The notes under the pieces were generated by a model. It saw nothing but the letters and a program-made list of their open reading frames with translations, was not told where the DNA came from and did no database searches. A DNA stretch of 64,000 nt, from contig NZ_SMCP01000007.1 of NCBI RefSeq assembly GCF_004342725.1, positions 86,301 to 150,300 of the forward strand, in the 5' to 3' direction. This document shows positions 46,503 to 56,711 of this stretch, in pieces (the stretch's first letter is position 1; every line of letters begins with the position of its first letter). The position numbers and the translations under genes are program-made. Source of the stretch: Testudinibacter aquarius (GTDB lineage: Bacteria; Pseudomonadota; Gammaproteobacteria; Enterobacterales; Pasteurellaceae).

Positions 46503-46616
46503 TAACAAAAAGAGTTACAATTGAAAGCACTATTCACCGGATAAAATTGAGCTAAAGTGCGGTTTTTTCGGTAGAATAAGTAAACTTGATTTATTTCAGT
46601 CTGTATGGAGAAAAAA

Positions 46617-47189
46617 ATGTCTGAGTTAGCCGAAGAAAAAGATCTAGAAACGACCATCGAAGACGCTGCGAAAGCAGAAGAACAATTACCGGAAGTGACG
46701 GGCGATCCGTTAGAAGAGGCGATTGCACGGGTTCAGGAGCTGGAGGAGCAACTGGAACAGAGCAATAAGCGGGTACAAGATGTCCAACTGCGTAGCCGTG
46801 CCGAGATAGAAAACATTCGTCGCCGTGCAGAGCAAGATGTTGAAAAAGCGCATAATTTTGCGTTAGAGAAATTTGCTAAAGAGCTGTTGGAAGTGATTGA
46901 TAATTTAGAGCGTGCGCTCGATTTAAACACCCAAGCCATTGACGATACGGGTAAAGCCATTTTTGATGGTGTTGAACTAACTTACAAATCGTTATTATCG
47001 ACAGTGAATAAATTCGGCATTGAATCCGTCGGTGTCGTTGGGGAAACGTTTAATCCAGAGTTGCATCAAGCGATTTCTATGCAGCCGAGTGAAGGGTTTA
47101 CCACCAACCAGATTACGCAAGTGCTACAAAAAGGTTACTTGTTAAACGGAAGGGTTATCCGTCCGGCAATGGTGATGGTTGCGGCTTAG
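46617..47189 (+). CDS. grpE: Nucleotide exchange factor GrpE
   Basis: The exchange factor for DnaK. A 190-residue protein with a long acidic N-terminal helix region, the coiled coil (residues about 40-90), [20 protein letters not shown], and the C-terminal beta domain with [11 protein letters not shown] and [18 protein letters not shown] chose the ATG at 46617, which has GGAG seven bases upstream; that GGAG would be inside the frame if the ATG at 46605 were used. It stands alone between a sigma-32-like promoter and a terminator. Confidence 0.94.
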   Translation: MSELAEEKDLETTIEDAAKAEEQLPEVTGDPLEEAIARVQELEEQLEQSNKRVQDVQLRSRAEIENIRRRAEQDVEKAHNFALEKFAKELLEVIDNLERALDLNTQAIDDTGKAIFDGVELTYKSLLSTVNKFGIESVGVVGETFNPELHQAISMQPSEGFTTNQITQVLQKGYLLNGRVIRPAMVMVAA

Positions 47190-47214
47190 TTGTGGTTTAA
47201 CCATCCATTTTCAG

Positions 47215-47242
47215 AAAAAGGCGGGCTTTTCCCGCCTTTTTT
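47215..47242 (+). terminator. Intrinsic terminator of grpE
   Basis: AAAAGGCGGG, loop CTTTT, CCCGCCTTTTTT. Confidence 0.9.
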
Positions 47243-47262
47243 CGGCGCATAAAAATTTTGCT

Positions 47263-47276
47263 ACGCAAAGCTTGCC
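47263..47276. promoter_or_regulatory. Weak candidate PurR site upstream of cvpA-purF
   Basis: ACGCAAAGCTTGCC resembles the PurR operator ACGCAAACGTTTGCGT but its centre is one base short. Confidence 0.3.
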
Positions 47277-47317
47277 TTTTTTTGTACAATAATCCGTCTT
47301 GACCATAGGGGCTATAG

Positions 47318-47351
47318 CTCAAATTATAAACAAAGATCAACAGACCCTAAT
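47318..47351 (+). repeat. Dispersed 34-bp intergenic repeat, copy 3
   Basis: The best-preserved copy, with core AAAGATCAACAGACCCTAAT, 37 bp upstream of cvpA. Confidence 0.65.
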
Positions 47352-47388
47352 GAATGGCTAATTTCCTTTATTTCCCAAGAGTTGTTAC

Positions 47389-47880
47389 ATGATTGATTAC
47401 ATCATTATCGGCATTATTGTTTTCTCTTTAATCGTCAGTTTATTGCGTGGTTTTGTGAGAGAAGTGATGTCGCTTGCCAGCTGGGTGGTTGCGTTCATCG
47501 TTGCCAGCCGTTTTTATCCTTATCTTGCCAGTATGTTGACCCAGATAGAATCTGAAAATATTCGTATTGGCGTTGCCGTAACCATTCTGTTTATCTGTAG
47601 TTTGATTGTTGGCGCAATTATTAATTATATTATCAGCCAATTGGTGGATAAAACCGGGCTCAGCGGCACCGATAGGGTGCTGGGCGCTTGTTTCGGCGTG
47701 CTGCGCGGTGTATTAATTGTTGCTGCGTTACTGTTTTGTGCCGATACTTTTACCAGTTTCGGGCAATCTGAACTGTGGAAAAGTTCAAAATTAATACCGC
47801 ACTTTGGTTTTGTGGTAGAGTGGTTCTTCCAACAATTGCAACAAAATTCTTCATTTTTGACCCCTAACTTTAACCGTTAA
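47389..47880 (+). CDS. cvpA: CvpA family membrane protein
   Basis: A 163-residue protein with four hydrophobic segments and the conserved [18 protein letters not shown] region near residues 22-39. CvpA is needed for colicin V production in E. coli and for envelope and bile tolerance. It lies 38 bp before purF, forming the usual cvpA-purF-ubiX cluster. Confidence 0.93.
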   Translation: MIDYIIIGIIVFSLIVSLLRGFVREVMSLASWVVAFIVASRFYPYLASMLTQIESENIRIGVAVTILFICSLIVGAIINYIISQLVDKTGLSGTDRVLGACFGVLRGVLIVAALLFCADTFTSFGQSELWKSSKLIPHFGFVVEWFFQQLQQNSSFLTPNFNR

Positions 47881-47918
47881 TTGATCCCTCGGGACAAACT
47901 GAAAAGGACAAACAAGAC

Positions 47919-49433
47919 ATGTGTGGAATTATTGGCATTATTGGGCAAACACCGGTTAATCAGGCTATTTACGACGGACTGACCGTGTTGCAACATCGTG
48001 GACAGGATGCTGCCGGGATTGTCACTGTAGACGATGAAAATCGCTTTCGGCTACGTAAAGCCAATGGTTTGGTGAGTGATATTTTCCAACAAGTTCATAT
48101 GACCCGATTGCAGGGTAATGCGGGCATCGGCCATGTTCGTTACCCGACCGCCGGCAGTTCCAGTGTTTCGGAAGCGCAGCCGTTTTATGTCAATTCACCC
48201 TACGGGCTGACATTGGTACACAACGGCAACCTCACCAACTCCGATGAATTAAAACAGACCCTGTTTACCCTCGCCCGTCGCCATGTGAATACCAATTCTG
48301 ATTCTGAAGCGCTACTGAATATCCTGGCTTACCATTTAGATTACAGCGCCAGTCTGGATTTGCAGGCTGAGGATATTTTCAACGCTATTCGCAAAACCCA
48401 TGCAGATATTCGTGGTGCTTATGCCTGCGTGGCGATGATTATCGGTTTTGGCATGGTTGCCTTTCGTGATCCTTATGGCATTCGCCCGCTAGTGTTGGGC
48501 AAACGGACTTTAGACAACGGCATAACAGAATATGCTTTTGCGTCAGAAAGCGTAGCATTAGATGCGATTGGCTTTGAGTTTGTGCGCGATGTTAAACCGG
48601 GCGAAGCGATTTATGTCACTTTCGACGGTCAGTTTTATTCTGAACAGTGTGCTGCCAATCCAGATTTATGCCCGTGCATTTTCGAATATGTTTATTTTGC
48701 CCGTCCCGATTCCTGTATTGACGGCGTGTCGGTATATGCTGCACGAGTACATATGGGGGAGCGTTTAGGCAAGAAAATCGCCAAAGAGTGGCAAGGATTG
48801 GAAATTGATGTGGTGATTCCGATTCCGGAAACATCAACCGATATTGCACTGCGAATTGCACGGGAGTTGGACGTGCCGTATCGTCAAGGCTATGTTAAAA
48901 ACCGTTATGTCGGGCGGACGTTTATTATGCCGGGACAAGAGCAGCGCAGAAATTCCGTACGCCGCAAATTGAATACTATTTCTTCTGAATTTAAAGGCAA
49001 AAATGTGCTGTTGGTGGACGATTCAATCGTGCGCGGTACGACCTCAGAGCAAATTGTCGAAATGGCACGCCATGCCGGTGCTAAAAAGGTCTATTTTGCT
49101 TCGGCGGCGCCGGAAATTCGCTACCCGAATGTATATGGTATTGATATGCCTGCCGCCAACGAATTGATCGCTTATAATCGTAGCGTCGAACAGATTGCCG
49201 AGCTGATTGGGGTTGATCGTTTAATTTTCCAAGACTTGCAGGATTTGATTGAATCGGTGCAGCAAGAAAATCCATCGATTCAGCATTTTGATGCGTCGGT
49301 GTTCACCGGTGAATATATTACCGGCGATGTGTCTAAAGCCTATCTGGATAATATTGCCTTTGCGCGTAATGATAATGCCAAACAGCAGCAGGCAAAAGAT
49401 GCGACCAACCTTGAAATACACAATGAACGCTAA
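47919..49433 (+). CDS. purF: Amidophosphoribosyltransferase PurF
   Basis: The first committed step of purine synthesis (PRPP and glutamine to phosphoribosylamine). A 504-residue protein with the class II glutaminase N-terminus MCGIIGIIG (Cys after Met removal), [10 protein letters not shown], and the PRPP loop [13 protein letters not shown] in the C-terminal half. No [4Fe-4S] Bacillus-type propeptide is present. It is followed by ubiX with an 11-bp overlap. Confidence 0.98.
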   Translation: MCGIIGIIGQTPVNQAIYDGLTVLQHRGQDAAGIVTVDDENRFRLRKANGLVSDIFQQVHMTRLQGNAGIGHVRYPTAGSSSVSEAQPFYVNSPYGLTLVHNGNLTNSDELKQTLFTLARRHVNTNSDSEALLNILAYHLDYSASLDLQAEDIFNAIRKTHADIRGAYACVAMIIGFGMVAFRDPYGIRPLVLGKRTLDNGITEYAFASESVALDAIGFEFVRDVKPGEAIYVTFDGQFYSEQCAANPDLCPCIFEYVYFARPDSCIDGVSVYAARVHMGERLGKKIAKEWQGLEIDVVIPIPETSTDIALRIARELDVPYRQGYVKNRYVGRTFIMPGQEQRRNSVRRKLNTISSEFKGKNVLLVDDSIVRGTTSEQIVEMARHAGAKKVYFASAAPEIRYPNVYGIDMPAANELIAYNRSVEQIAELIGVDRLIFQDLQDLIESVQQENPSIQHFDASVFTGEYITGDVSKAYLDNIAFARNDNAKQQQAKDATNLEIHNER

Positions 49434-50049
49434 CAATGCAAGCTGTAATGTGAACAGTAAGCAGAATGAAAAAAAATCGCGCTTGATTATTGCCATCAGC
49501 GGCGCATCGGGGGCGATTTATGCGATTCGGCTGCTGGAAGTGTTGCAGCAAAGCGAAATTGAAACCCATCTGATTATCAGCAATGCGGCGCGACAAACCA
49601 TTGCGATGGAAACTGAGTATAGCGTACAACAAGTGCGGCAATTGGCGAATGTGAACTATGATGTTCGTGATATTGGTGCGGCGATTTCTTCCGGCTCATA
49701 CCGCACTTTAGGCATGATTATCGTGCCTTGCTCGATCAAAACCCTGTCGGCAATCGCCCACTGTTATAGTGATGATTTGATCAGTCGAGCCGCCGACGTG
49801 TGTTTAAAAGAGCGCAAGCCACTGCACTTATGTGTGCGGGAAACACCGTTGCATTTGGGGCATTTGCGTTTGTTGAGCCAAGCCGCAGAAATCGGCGCCC
49901 AGATTACGCCGCTGATGCCGGCGTTTTACCACCAGCCGAAAACCATAGATGACATTATTAATCAAAGTGTTAATCGGCTGCTTGACCAGTTTGAAATTGA
50001 GCTGCCACAGGATCTGTTTCAGCGTTGGTGTGGAAGCATCGCCAATTAA
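49423..50049 (+). CDS. ubiX: Flavin prenyltransferase UbiX
   Basis: It makes prenylated FMN for the UbiD decarboxylase of ubiquinone synthesis. A 208-residue flavoprotein with [16 protein letters not shown] near residues 24-39, the [20 protein letters not shown] block and [18 protein letters not shown] start it at the ATG at 49423 within the end of purF; a much longer upstream frame is out of phase with real coding sequence. Its stop overlaps the convergent moeB stop by 4 bp. Confidence 0.94.
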   Translation: MNANNASCNVNSKQNEKKSRLIIAISGASGAIYAIRLLEVLQQSEIETHLIISNAARQTIAMETEYSVQQVRQLANVNYDVRDIGAAISSGSYRTLGMIIVPCSIKTLSAIAHCYSDDLISRAADVCLKERKPLHLCVRETPLHLGHLRLLSQAAEIGAQITPLMPAFYHQPKTIDDIINQSVNRLLDQFEIELPQDLFQRWCGSIAN

Positions 50050-50768
50050 ATCGGCAATTTCAGCTCTCGTACCGACATGGTTAAGCCATCGATCAGCAAT
50101 AAGCGCCCACACAGGTTTTTACCAATATTTAGCCGCACTTTGATCGCTTCCAATGCTTGGATCGAACCGACAATACCGACGACAGGTGCCATAATCCCCG
50201 CTTCGACGCAGCTGAGTGTGCTGTCGCCAAACAATCGGCTCAAAGTGCGGTAAGTCGGCGTATTTGGTTGATAGCTGAACACTGAGACCTGTCCCTCAAA
50301 ACGGATGGCTGCACCGGAGACCAACGGAATTTTATGTTGTTCACAACAGCGATCTAGGCTGTTACGGATATCGACATTATCAGTGCAATCCAGAATAACA
50401 TCAAATTGAGTGACAACGTCACTTAATTCAGTTTCGCTCAGCTGCTTATCAATGGTTTGAATCTTAATATGGGGGTTGAGTTGTTGCAATGCCAGCTGTG
50501 CCGACCGCACTTTAGGCATCTCCAAGCGGCTGTCGTTATGCAGCACTTGGCGTTGCAAATTGGACAGCGACACGGTATCAAAATCCAGCAGAGTCAAATG
50601 CCCAACGCCTGCCGTTGCCAGGTATTGTGCCGCAGCACAGCCCAGACCGCCTAAACCGACAATCAGCATTCTGCTGTCTTTCAGTGTTTCTTGCCCGTCA
50701 AAATCAACGGCTTTTAACATGATTTGGCGGTTATAACGCAGCGTTTCCTGATAGCTTAGCTCACTCAT
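50046..50768 (-). CDS. moeB: Molybdopterin-synthase adenylyltransferase MoeB (zinc-site variant)
   Basis: It activates the C-terminus of MoaD for sulfur transfer in molybdopterin synthesis. A 240-residue ThiF/E1-fold protein with the ATP-binding GLGGLGCAAAQYLA near residues 36-49, RQVLHNDSRL and DCTDN. The catalytic-type Cys in LSCVEAG is present. Unusually, the position of the E. coli CYRC zinc cysteines reads TYRT, and the C-terminal CxxC is missing because the protein stops at ELKLPI. The zinc site is therefore absent. It is 12 bp after moeA. Confidence 0.88.
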   Translation of the reverse strand: MSELSYQETLRYNRQIMLKAVDFDGQETLKDSRMLIVGLGGLGCAAAQYLATAGVGHLTLLDFDTVSLSNLQRQVLHNDSRLEMPKVRSAQLALQQLNPHIKIQTIDKQLSETELSDVVTQFDVILDCTDNVDIRNSLDRCCEQHKIPLVSGAAIRFEGQVSVFSYQPNTPTYRTLSRLFGDSTLSCVEAGIMAPVVGIVGSIQALEAIKVRLNIGKNLCGRLLLIDGLTMSVRELKLPI

Positions 50769-50780
50769 GTTCCATGCCTT

Positions 50781-52022
50781 TTAGTTTAATGTGGCGTCAA
50801 AGGGTTCAATGGTCACGCATTCGCCGCTCGCTACGTTGCCACGTTCGCGCTCTAAAACGATAAAACAGTTGCTGGCAACAAAAGCACTGAACAAATGTGA
50901 GCCTTGAAAACCAACAGCTCGTACTTCGATTTGTCCATCCGCATTGACATGGTAAAATCCACGTTGAAAATCCAAACGCCCGACTGCTTTTTTTAACGGT
51001 GCGCTGCTGATGGCTTGCAGTTGAATCGGTTTTTGCCACTGGCTGAAACCGCTTAAACGGGCAAGCAGGGGGTGAACCAATTGGTAGAAAGTCACTAAAG
51101 CTGAAACCGGATTGCCGGGCAGCCCGCAGAACCAAGCGTTTTCTAATTTACCGAATGCGAACGGTTTACCCGGTTTTATCGCTAATTTCCAGAAGTTGAT
51201 CTGCCCCAGTTTTTCCAGTACGGTTTTGGTAAAATCAGCTTCACCAACCGAAACGCCGCCGCTGGTAATCACCAAATCCGCTTGTTGCTGCGCTTGGTTG
51301 AATGTTTGTTCAAACAGCGCTTCATCGTCAGGTAAAATACCGTAGTCTAAAATTTCACAGCCCCATTTTTGCAGCATTAATTGCACTGCAAACCGATTGG
51401 TATCATAAATTTGCCCGGCTTTGAGCGAATTGCCGACGCTGACTAATTCATCACCGGTAGAGATCAGCGCCACTTTGACTCGCTTAAATACCTGCAGTTG
51501 TTCAATGCCGAGCGAAGCCAGTAAGGGCAGTGACAGTGCGGTTAGTTTCGCCCCTTGCTGCAAAACCACTTCGCCACGTTTAACATCTTCACCCACTCGA
51601 CGGATATTTTGCCCGGTTTTGATTGCAGCTTTGACTTCTGCGTTAAACCGCACTTTGCCGTCGGCATCAATTTCAGTCTGTTCCTGCATAATCACCGCAT
51701 CACAACCGACCGGAATCATGGCACCCGTCATGATTCTGACCGCGCTTTTTGCGGGTAAATCGGCGTTAAACGGCGTTCCGGCAAAGCTTTTTCCGACAAT
51801 CGGCAACGGTTGTCCGTCTGCTAAATCTGCAATTCGCACTGCATAGCCATCCATGGCGGAATTGTCAAAACCCGGCACATTAATCGGTGAACAGATATCT
51901 TCGGCACAAATACGGTTTTGCGCCGCCATTAATGTCAATATTTCAGTTTGGCTGGCGTCTGGTGCAGGGAGAGCATTCAACATTTGTTGTAAGGCTTGAT
52001 CTAACGAGAGCAAGTTATTCAT
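50781..52022 (-). CDS. moeA: Molybdopterin molybdenumtransferase MoeA
   Basis: It inserts molybdate into adenylylated molybdopterin. A 413-residue protein with the N-terminal NVPGFDNSAMDGYAVR block, the MPT-binding fold IVTSGGVSVGEADF-type motif (TSGGVSVGEADF near residue 250), KPGKPFAFG and GLPGNPVSALVTFYQL. It lies upstream of moeB in a two-gene operon. Confidence 0.96.
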   Translation of the reverse strand: MNNLLSLDQALQQMLNALPAPDASQTEILTLMAAQNRICAEDICSPINVPGFDNSAMDGYAVRIADLADGQPLPIVGKSFAGTPFNADLPAKSAVRIMTGAMIPVGCDAVIMQEQTEIDADGKVRFNAEVKAAIKTGQNIRRVGEDVKRGEVVLQQGAKLTALSLPLLASLGIEQLQVFKRVKVALISTGDELVSVGNSLKAGQIYDTNRFAVQLMLQKWGCEILDYGILPDDEALFEQTFNQAQQQADLVITSGGVSVGEADFTKTVLEKLGQINFWKLAIKPGKPFAFGKLENAWFCGLPGNPVSALVTFYQLVHPLLARLSGFSQWQKPIQLQAISSAPLKKAVGRLDFQRGFYHVNADGQIEVRAVGFQGSHLFSAFVASNCFIVLERERGNVASGECVTIEPFDATLN

Positions 52023-52156
52023 TTTAATCCTCTATTTCTTTAATAGTTTTATAATTCCGATATTTGGGTTATTTTAGCCTAAATTCCACATTCTTGCATT
52101 TGCCTATTAAGTTAACTTTGCTAGAATAACAAACTTGATTTTAACTGGAGTAATAA

Positions 52157-52813
52157 ATGAGCAACATTTCTGCTGAAGCCGCCAGAGTGCGTGATGCCTT
52201 GATAGCGAAAGGCATCGAAACCCCGATGAAAAGCGTCGCCTTAAGTTTAAATGAACGTCGCAAACAAATTGAGAGCCATATGCGTGAAGTCATCCAACTG
52301 ATCGGCTTGGATTTGAGCGATGACAGTATTGAAGAAACGCCGGGCAGAATGGCAAAAATGTATCTCGATGAAATCTTTACCGGCATGGATTACGCCAATT
52401 TTCCTAAAATCACCACGATTCGCAACCGTATGAAAGTGAGTGAAATGGTGTTGGTAAACGACATCACGCTGACCAGCACCTGCGAACACCATTTTGTTAC
52501 CATCGACGGGCAAGTTTCGGTAGCTTATTACCCGAAAGACTGGGTGATCGGCTTGTCTAAAATCAATCGAGTGGTCTCTTTTTTGGCGCAACGACCGCAA
52601 GTGCAAGAGCGTTTGACCGAGCAGGTGTTGACCGCACTTCAGGCGATTTTGCAAACCGACGATGTGGCGGTTTATGTTAAAGCGACCCATTTTTGTGTCA
52701 AATGCCGTGGTATCAAGGATACCAATAGTTACACTGTCACATCAGCATTTGGTGGCGTATTCTTAGAAGATCGTGAAACCCGCAAAGAGTTTTTGGGATT
52801 GATTAGCAAATAG
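52157..52813 (+). CDS. folE: GTP cyclohydrolase I
   Basis: The first enzyme of tetrahydrofolate synthesis. A 218-residue protein with [13 protein letters not shown], the zinc and catalytic [10 protein letters not shown] block near residue 112, and [11 protein letters not shown] near residue 181. The length matches E. coli FolE (222). It is divergent from moeA. Confidence 0.97.
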   Translation: MSNISAEAARVRDALIAKGIETPMKSVALSLNERRKQIESHMREVIQLIGLDLSDDSIEETPGRMAKMYLDEIFTGMDYANFPKITTIRNRMKVSEMVLVNDITLTSTCEHHFVTIDGQVSVAYYPKDWVIGLSKINRVVSFLAQRPQVQERLTEQVLTALQAILQTDDVAVYVKATHFCVKCRGIKDTNSYTVTSAFGGVFLEDRETRKEFLGLISK

Positions 52814-52864
52814 CATTAACAAAAACAATTAGATAAAATGCAGAAGTGCGGTTCTGAATTATTC

Positions 52865-52897
52865 AAAAAATGGCTGTCGGTTGACCGCCATTTTTTT
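52865..52897 (+). terminator. Terminator of folE
   Basis: AAAAATGGC pairs with GCCATTTTT with an inner CGGT/ACCG stem, then T-run. Confidence 0.75.
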
Positions 52898-53051
52898 ATG
52901 CTGTTATAGGCGTCAGAAAGATTGCTGCTGTCAACATGTACACCGCTGGCAATATTGTGATTTCAAGTTGTGGAATCAGTGGTTTTTTGGTACATTTAGC
53001 ACAATTTTTTCGCCGCTCTCGGCTCAACTCTCTTTCTTAATCGGAATTATT

Positions 53052-54101
53052 ATGTTTAAAAAAATTCGTGGTCTGTTTTCTAACGACCTTTCTATCGATC
53101 TTGGCACGGCTAACACACTCATTTATGTTAAAGGGCAAGGGATCGTTCTGGATGAACCTTCAGTGGTGGCGATTCGTCAAGACCGTGCCGGCTCACTGAA
53201 AAGTATTGCTGCTGTCGGGCGTGAAGCCAAGATGATGTTGGGGCGTACGCCAAAAAGTATCGCAGCAATTCGTCCGATGAAAGACGGTGTGATTGCTGAT
53301 TTTTTCGTCACTGAAAAAATGTTGCAATATTTTATCAAGCAAGTTCACCGTAACAATTTTATGCGTCCTAGTCCGCGAGTTTTAGTTTGTGTGCCGGCCG
53401 GTGCGACTCAAGTTGAACGGCGTGCCATTAAAGAATCGGCAATCGGTGCCGGTGCTCGTGAAGTTTATTTGATCGAAGAGCCGATGGCGGCGGCGATTGG
53501 TGCCAAATTACCGGTATCTACTGCAACCGGTTCGATGGTGATCGATATTGGTGGTGGCACCACCGAAGTGGCAGTGATCTCACTGAATGGCGTGGTGTAT
53601 TCGTCTTCGGTACGTATCGGTGGCGATCGGTTTGATGAAGCGATTATTGCCTATGTTCGTCGTACGTTTGGCTCTTCCATCGGAGAGGCAACGGCAGAGC
53701 GGATTAAGCAAGAAATCGGTACCGCTTATATTGATGAAGATGATGAAATCAAAGAGATTGAAGTTCATGGGCATAATCTTGCTGAAGGTGCGCCACGCAG
53801 CTTTAAACTGACTTCACGCGATGTGTTGGAAGCGATTCAACAACCCCTAAGCGGCATTGTGACAGCGGTGCGTACCGCACTTGAGTCCTGCCCTCCGGAA
53901 CTGGCGGCAGATATTTTCGAACGTGGCATGGTGTTAACCGGTGGTGGTGCTTTGATGCCGAATATCGACAGACTGTTGTCGAAAGAGTCGGGTGTGCCGG
54001 TTATTGTTGCTGAAGATCCATTGACTTGTGTAGCACGCGGCGGTGGTGAAGCGTTAGATATGATTGATATGCACGGTGGCGATATTTTCAGCGATGACTA
54101 A
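53052..54101 (+). CDS. mreB: Rod-shape protein MreB
   Basis: An actin-like protein that organises lateral wall growth. A 349-residue protein with the phosphate-1 motif [10 protein letters not shown] near residues 14-23, [27 protein letters not shown] near 165 and [11 protein letters not shown] near 290. I start at the ATG at 53052 ([10 protein letters not shown]), preceded by CGGA; the long open frame before it is non-coding. It heads the mreBCD operon. Confidence 0.98.
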   Translation: MFKKIRGLFSNDLSIDLGTANTLIYVKGQGIVLDEPSVVAIRQDRAGSLKSIAAVGREAKMMLGRTPKSIAAIRPMKDGVIADFFVTEKMLQYFIKQVHRNNFMRPSPRVLVCVPAGATQVERRAIKESAIGAGAREVYLIEEPMAAAIGAKLPVSTATGSMVIDIGGGTTEVAVISLNGVVYSSSVRIGGDRFDEAIIAYVRRTFGSSIGEATAERIKQEIGTAYIDEDDEIKEIEVHGHNLAEGAPRSFKLTSRDVLEAIQQPLSGIVTAVRTALESCPPELAADIFERGMVLTGGGALMPNIDRLLSKESGVPVIVAEDPLTCVARGGGEALDMIDMHGGDIFSDD

Positions 54102-54174
54102 TCGTTGAAACACTCTTTTTTTCACAAGTGCGGTTTTAAACCAATTAAAGCCGCCACTTTTTAGAGTAAAGCGC

Positions 54175-55218
54175 ATGAAACCTATTTTTTCTAAAGCTCC
54201 CCCTTTAGGAATTCGTCTTATTCTGGCGATTGTAGCATCGATTTTATTGATGATCAGTGACGGCCGCAGCAGTGGTATGATTCAGGTACGCAGCCTGATG
54301 GAAACCTCTATCAGCGGTCTGTTTTATTTTGCCAATATTCCCCGTTCAGTGCTGGATGGGGTATCTGATAACCTTGCCGACACGTCTAAATTACAAATCG
54401 AAAACCGGGTGCTGAAAGAGCAGCTAAGGGAAAAAAATGCCGATCTGTTGCTGCTGGATCAACTCAAAGTCGAAAATCAACGCTTACGCTTGCTGCTAAA
54501 TTCACCGTTACGCTACGATGAATATAAAAAAATTGCCGAAGTATTGACGACTGAATCAGATATTTATCGCCAGCAAGTGGTGATCAACCAAGGTAGCCGT
54601 GACGGTGTGTTTGTCGGACAGCCGGTGATTGATGAAAAAGGTGTGGTCGGGCAAGTCACCTCTGTGGGTGCAACCACTAGTCGAGTGTTGTTGATTACCG
54701 ATGTTACGCATTCGATTCCGTTGCAGGTATTGCGTAACGATGTGCGTTTGATTGCCAGCGGAACGGGACGCGGTGATGAGCTGCAACTGGACAATGTGCC
54801 GCATTCGGTTGATATTGTGAAAGGCGATCTGCTAGTGACATCAGGCTTGGGCGGGCGCTTTCCGGAAGGTTATCCGGTCGCTATCGTCGATTCAGTCTCG
54901 ACCGATAAACAGAACTATTTTGCGGTGATTTCAGCCAAGCCGCTAGCGTCGTTGGAACGCTTGCGCTATCTGCTGTTGCTGTGGCCGGTGAATGATGAAT
55001 TACACCGACCACAATCACTTTCGCCGGAAGATGTGCGCAACACGGTGCGTCAACGGCTATCGACTCGACAAGATGAACTGCTGGCACCGGACAATAATAA
55101 AACTGTCAAAGAGCAAATTGATGGAAATTCGTCGCAAGAACCCGCAACAAACGAAGAGTTGGCACCGGCAGATGCCAATCAACAGCAACAAGATGCATTG
55201 ACAGAGGGCACTCAGTAA
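54175..55218 (+). CDS. mreC: Rod-shape protein MreC
   Basis: A 347-residue bitopic protein: an N-terminal membrane helix (IRLILAIVASILLMI), a coiled coil near residues 70-105 (LQIENRVLKEQLREKNADL) and the periplasmic beta domains with GVVGQVTSVG and a VTSGLGGRFPEGYPVA block. A Gln/Asn/Glu-rich tail follows. Its stop overlaps the mreD start by one base. Confidence 0.96.
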   Translation: MKPIFSKAPPLGIRLILAIVASILLMISDGRSSGMIQVRSLMETSISGLFYFANIPRSVLDGVSDNLADTSKLQIENRVLKEQLREKNADLLLLDQLKVENQRLRLLLNSPLRYDEYKKIAEVLTTESDIYRQQVVINQGSRDGVFVGQPVIDEKGVVGQVTSVGATTSRVLLITDVTHSIPLQVLRNDVRLIASGTGRGDELQLDNVPHSVDIVKGDLLVTSGLGGRFPEGYPVAIVDSVSTDKQNYFAVISAKPLASLERLRYLLLLWPVNDELHRPQSLSPEDVRNTVRQRLSTRQDELLAPDNNKTVKEQIDGNSSQEPATNEELAPADANQQQQDALTEGTQ

Positions 55219-55706
55219 TGAAAGGCAATTGGATTTTGCAACTGTTAATGGTGGTGTGTACTTTTTTGGTTGCGCTAGTGATGGAAATTACACCATGGTC
55301 AGCTGAATTTCAAGGTTTGCGTCCCTCTTGGTTAGTGTTGGTGTTATTATATTGGGTGCTGGCAATTCCGAATAAAATCAGTATTGGTTATGCGTTTGTG
55401 GTCGGGCTGATTTGGGATCTCAGTTTAGGTTCGATCCTCGGCGTACATGCCCTGATATTATCGATTTTTGCTTATTTAATAGCGTCTAACCATCTGGTGC
55501 TGCGTAACTTGTCGTTATGGTTACAAAGCATGTTGGTGATAATTGCCGTTATCGTTATTCATATCAGTATTTTTTTGATCGAACTGTTTATGCACAGTGC
55601 CGATTTTAGCGCACAAGAGCTGCTGGGGGCAGTTTTCAGTGGTGTATTATGGCCTTGGGTCTTTTTACTGCTGCGAACCTTAAGGCGTAAGTTTAGTTTG
55701 CGCTAG
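55218..55706 (+). CDS. mreD: Rod-shape protein MreD
   Basis: A 162-residue membrane protein with five to six helices and the conserved RPSWLVLVLLYWVLAIP and GLIWDLSLGSILGVHAL regions. It is the last gene of mreBCD, closed by a strong terminator. Confidence 0.94.
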   Translation: MKGNWILQLLMVVCTFLVALVMEITPWSAEFQGLRPSWLVLVLLYWVLAIPNKISIGYAFVVGLIWDLSLGSILGVHALILSIFAYLIASNHLVLRNLSLWLQSMLVIIAVIVIHISIFLIELFMHSADFSAQELLGAVFSGVLWPWVFLLLRTLRRKFSLR

Positions 55707-55724
55707 ACATGGTGTCAGACTAAA

Positions 55725-55757
55725 AAGGGGCGGATATATAATCCGCCCCTATTTTTA
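55725..55757. terminator. Bidirectional terminator between mreD and sucD
   Basis: GGGGCGGAT, loop ATATA, ATCCGCCCC, with TATTTTTA on the right and TAAAAA on the left. Confidence 0.85.
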
Positions 55758-55795
55758 TAATATTAATCGGCTATTTTAGTCTTTGTTAGCCATCT

Positions 55796-55823
55796 GACCT
55801 GTTACATTGAATCGTAACAGGTC
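55796..55823. repeat. Hairpin downstream of sucD
   Basis: GACCTGTTAC and GTAACAGGTC (10 bp, perfect) around an 8-base loop, 19 bp from the sucD stop; no T-run follows. Confidence 0.65.
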
Positions 55824-55841
55824 TAATTTGAAGCAATTGAA

Positions 55842-56711
55842 TTATTTGATCACTTTTAGCAAGGCTTCGCCAATATCGGCTAAGCTGCGGACGGTGGTGA
55901 CACCTGCGGCTTCCAACGCGGCAAATTTTTCATCGGCAGTGCCTTTACCACCGCTGATAATTGCGCCAGCATGTCCCATGCGCTTGCCTTTTGGTGCGGT
56001 GACACCGGCAATATACGAAACTACCGGTTTGTTGACGTGTTGTTTGATATAGGCGGCAGCTTCTTCTTCAGCGGAACCGCCAATTTCACCAATCATCACA
56101 ATGGCTTCGGTTTCCGGGTCTTGCTCAAACAGCGCGAGAATATCGATAAAACTGGAACCCGGAATCGGATCACCACCGATACCAACACAGCTTGATTGCC
56201 CTAAACCACAATCGGTAGTCTGTTTCACCGCTTCGTAGGTGAGTGTGCCGGAGCGTGACACAATGCCAACTTTGCCTTTTTTATGGATATTGCCCGGCAT
56301 AATACCGATTTTGCACTCGTCTGGGGTGATCACACCGGGGCAGTTAGGCCCGATCATGCGCACACCGGTCTGGTTCAATTTTTGTTTTACGGCTAACATA
56401 TCCAGGGTCGGTATGCCTTCAGTGATACAGACGATCAACTGAATTCCGGCATCAATGGCCTCCAAAATCGCATCTTTACAGCCGGGTGCAGGCACATAAA
56501 TCACACTTGCAGTGGCACCGGTTGCCTGTACTGCTTCAGCAACAGTATTAAAGACCGGCAATCCTAAGTGGGTGGTGCCGCCTTTGCCGGGAGACGTGCC
56601 GCCGACCAATTGTGTGCCGTAGGCAAGTGCTTGTTCAGAGTGGAAAGTGCCTTGTCCGCCGGTGAATCCCTGGCAAATAACTTTAGTATTTTTATTAATT
56701 AAAATAGACAT
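55842..56711 (-). CDS. sucD: Succinyl-CoA synthetase alpha subunit
   Basis: It converts succinyl-CoA to succinate with NTP formation, together with SucC. A 289-residue protein with the CoA-binding [15 protein letters not shown] block near residues 14-28, the CITEGIP block, and the phosphohistidine [12 protein letters not shown] near residue 246. Its ATG starts one base after the sucC stop. Confidence 0.97.
   Translation of the reverse strand: MSILINKNTKVICQGFTGGQGTFHSEQALAYGTQLVGGTSPGKGGTTHLGLPVFNTVAEAVQATGATASVIYVPAPGCKDAILEAIDAGIQLIVCITEGIPTLDMLAVKQKLNQTGVRMIGPNCPGVITPDECKIGIMPGNIHKKGKVGIVSRSGTLTYEAVKQTTDCGLGQSSCVGIGGDPIPGSSFIDILALFEQDPETEAIVMIGEIGGSAEEEAAAYIKQHVNKPVVSYIAGVTAPKGKRMGHAGAIISGGKGTADEKFAALEAAGVTTVRSLADIGEALLKVIK

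Noticed and set aside
49249..49422. 58-residue N-terminal extension of UbiX
   Set aside because: It lies wholly inside purF in another frame; the ATG at 49423 gives the normal length.
52881..53051. 57-residue N-terminal extension of MreB
   Set aside because: It is cysteine- and tryptophan-rich, overlaps the folE terminator, and MreB normally begins at the downstream ATG.
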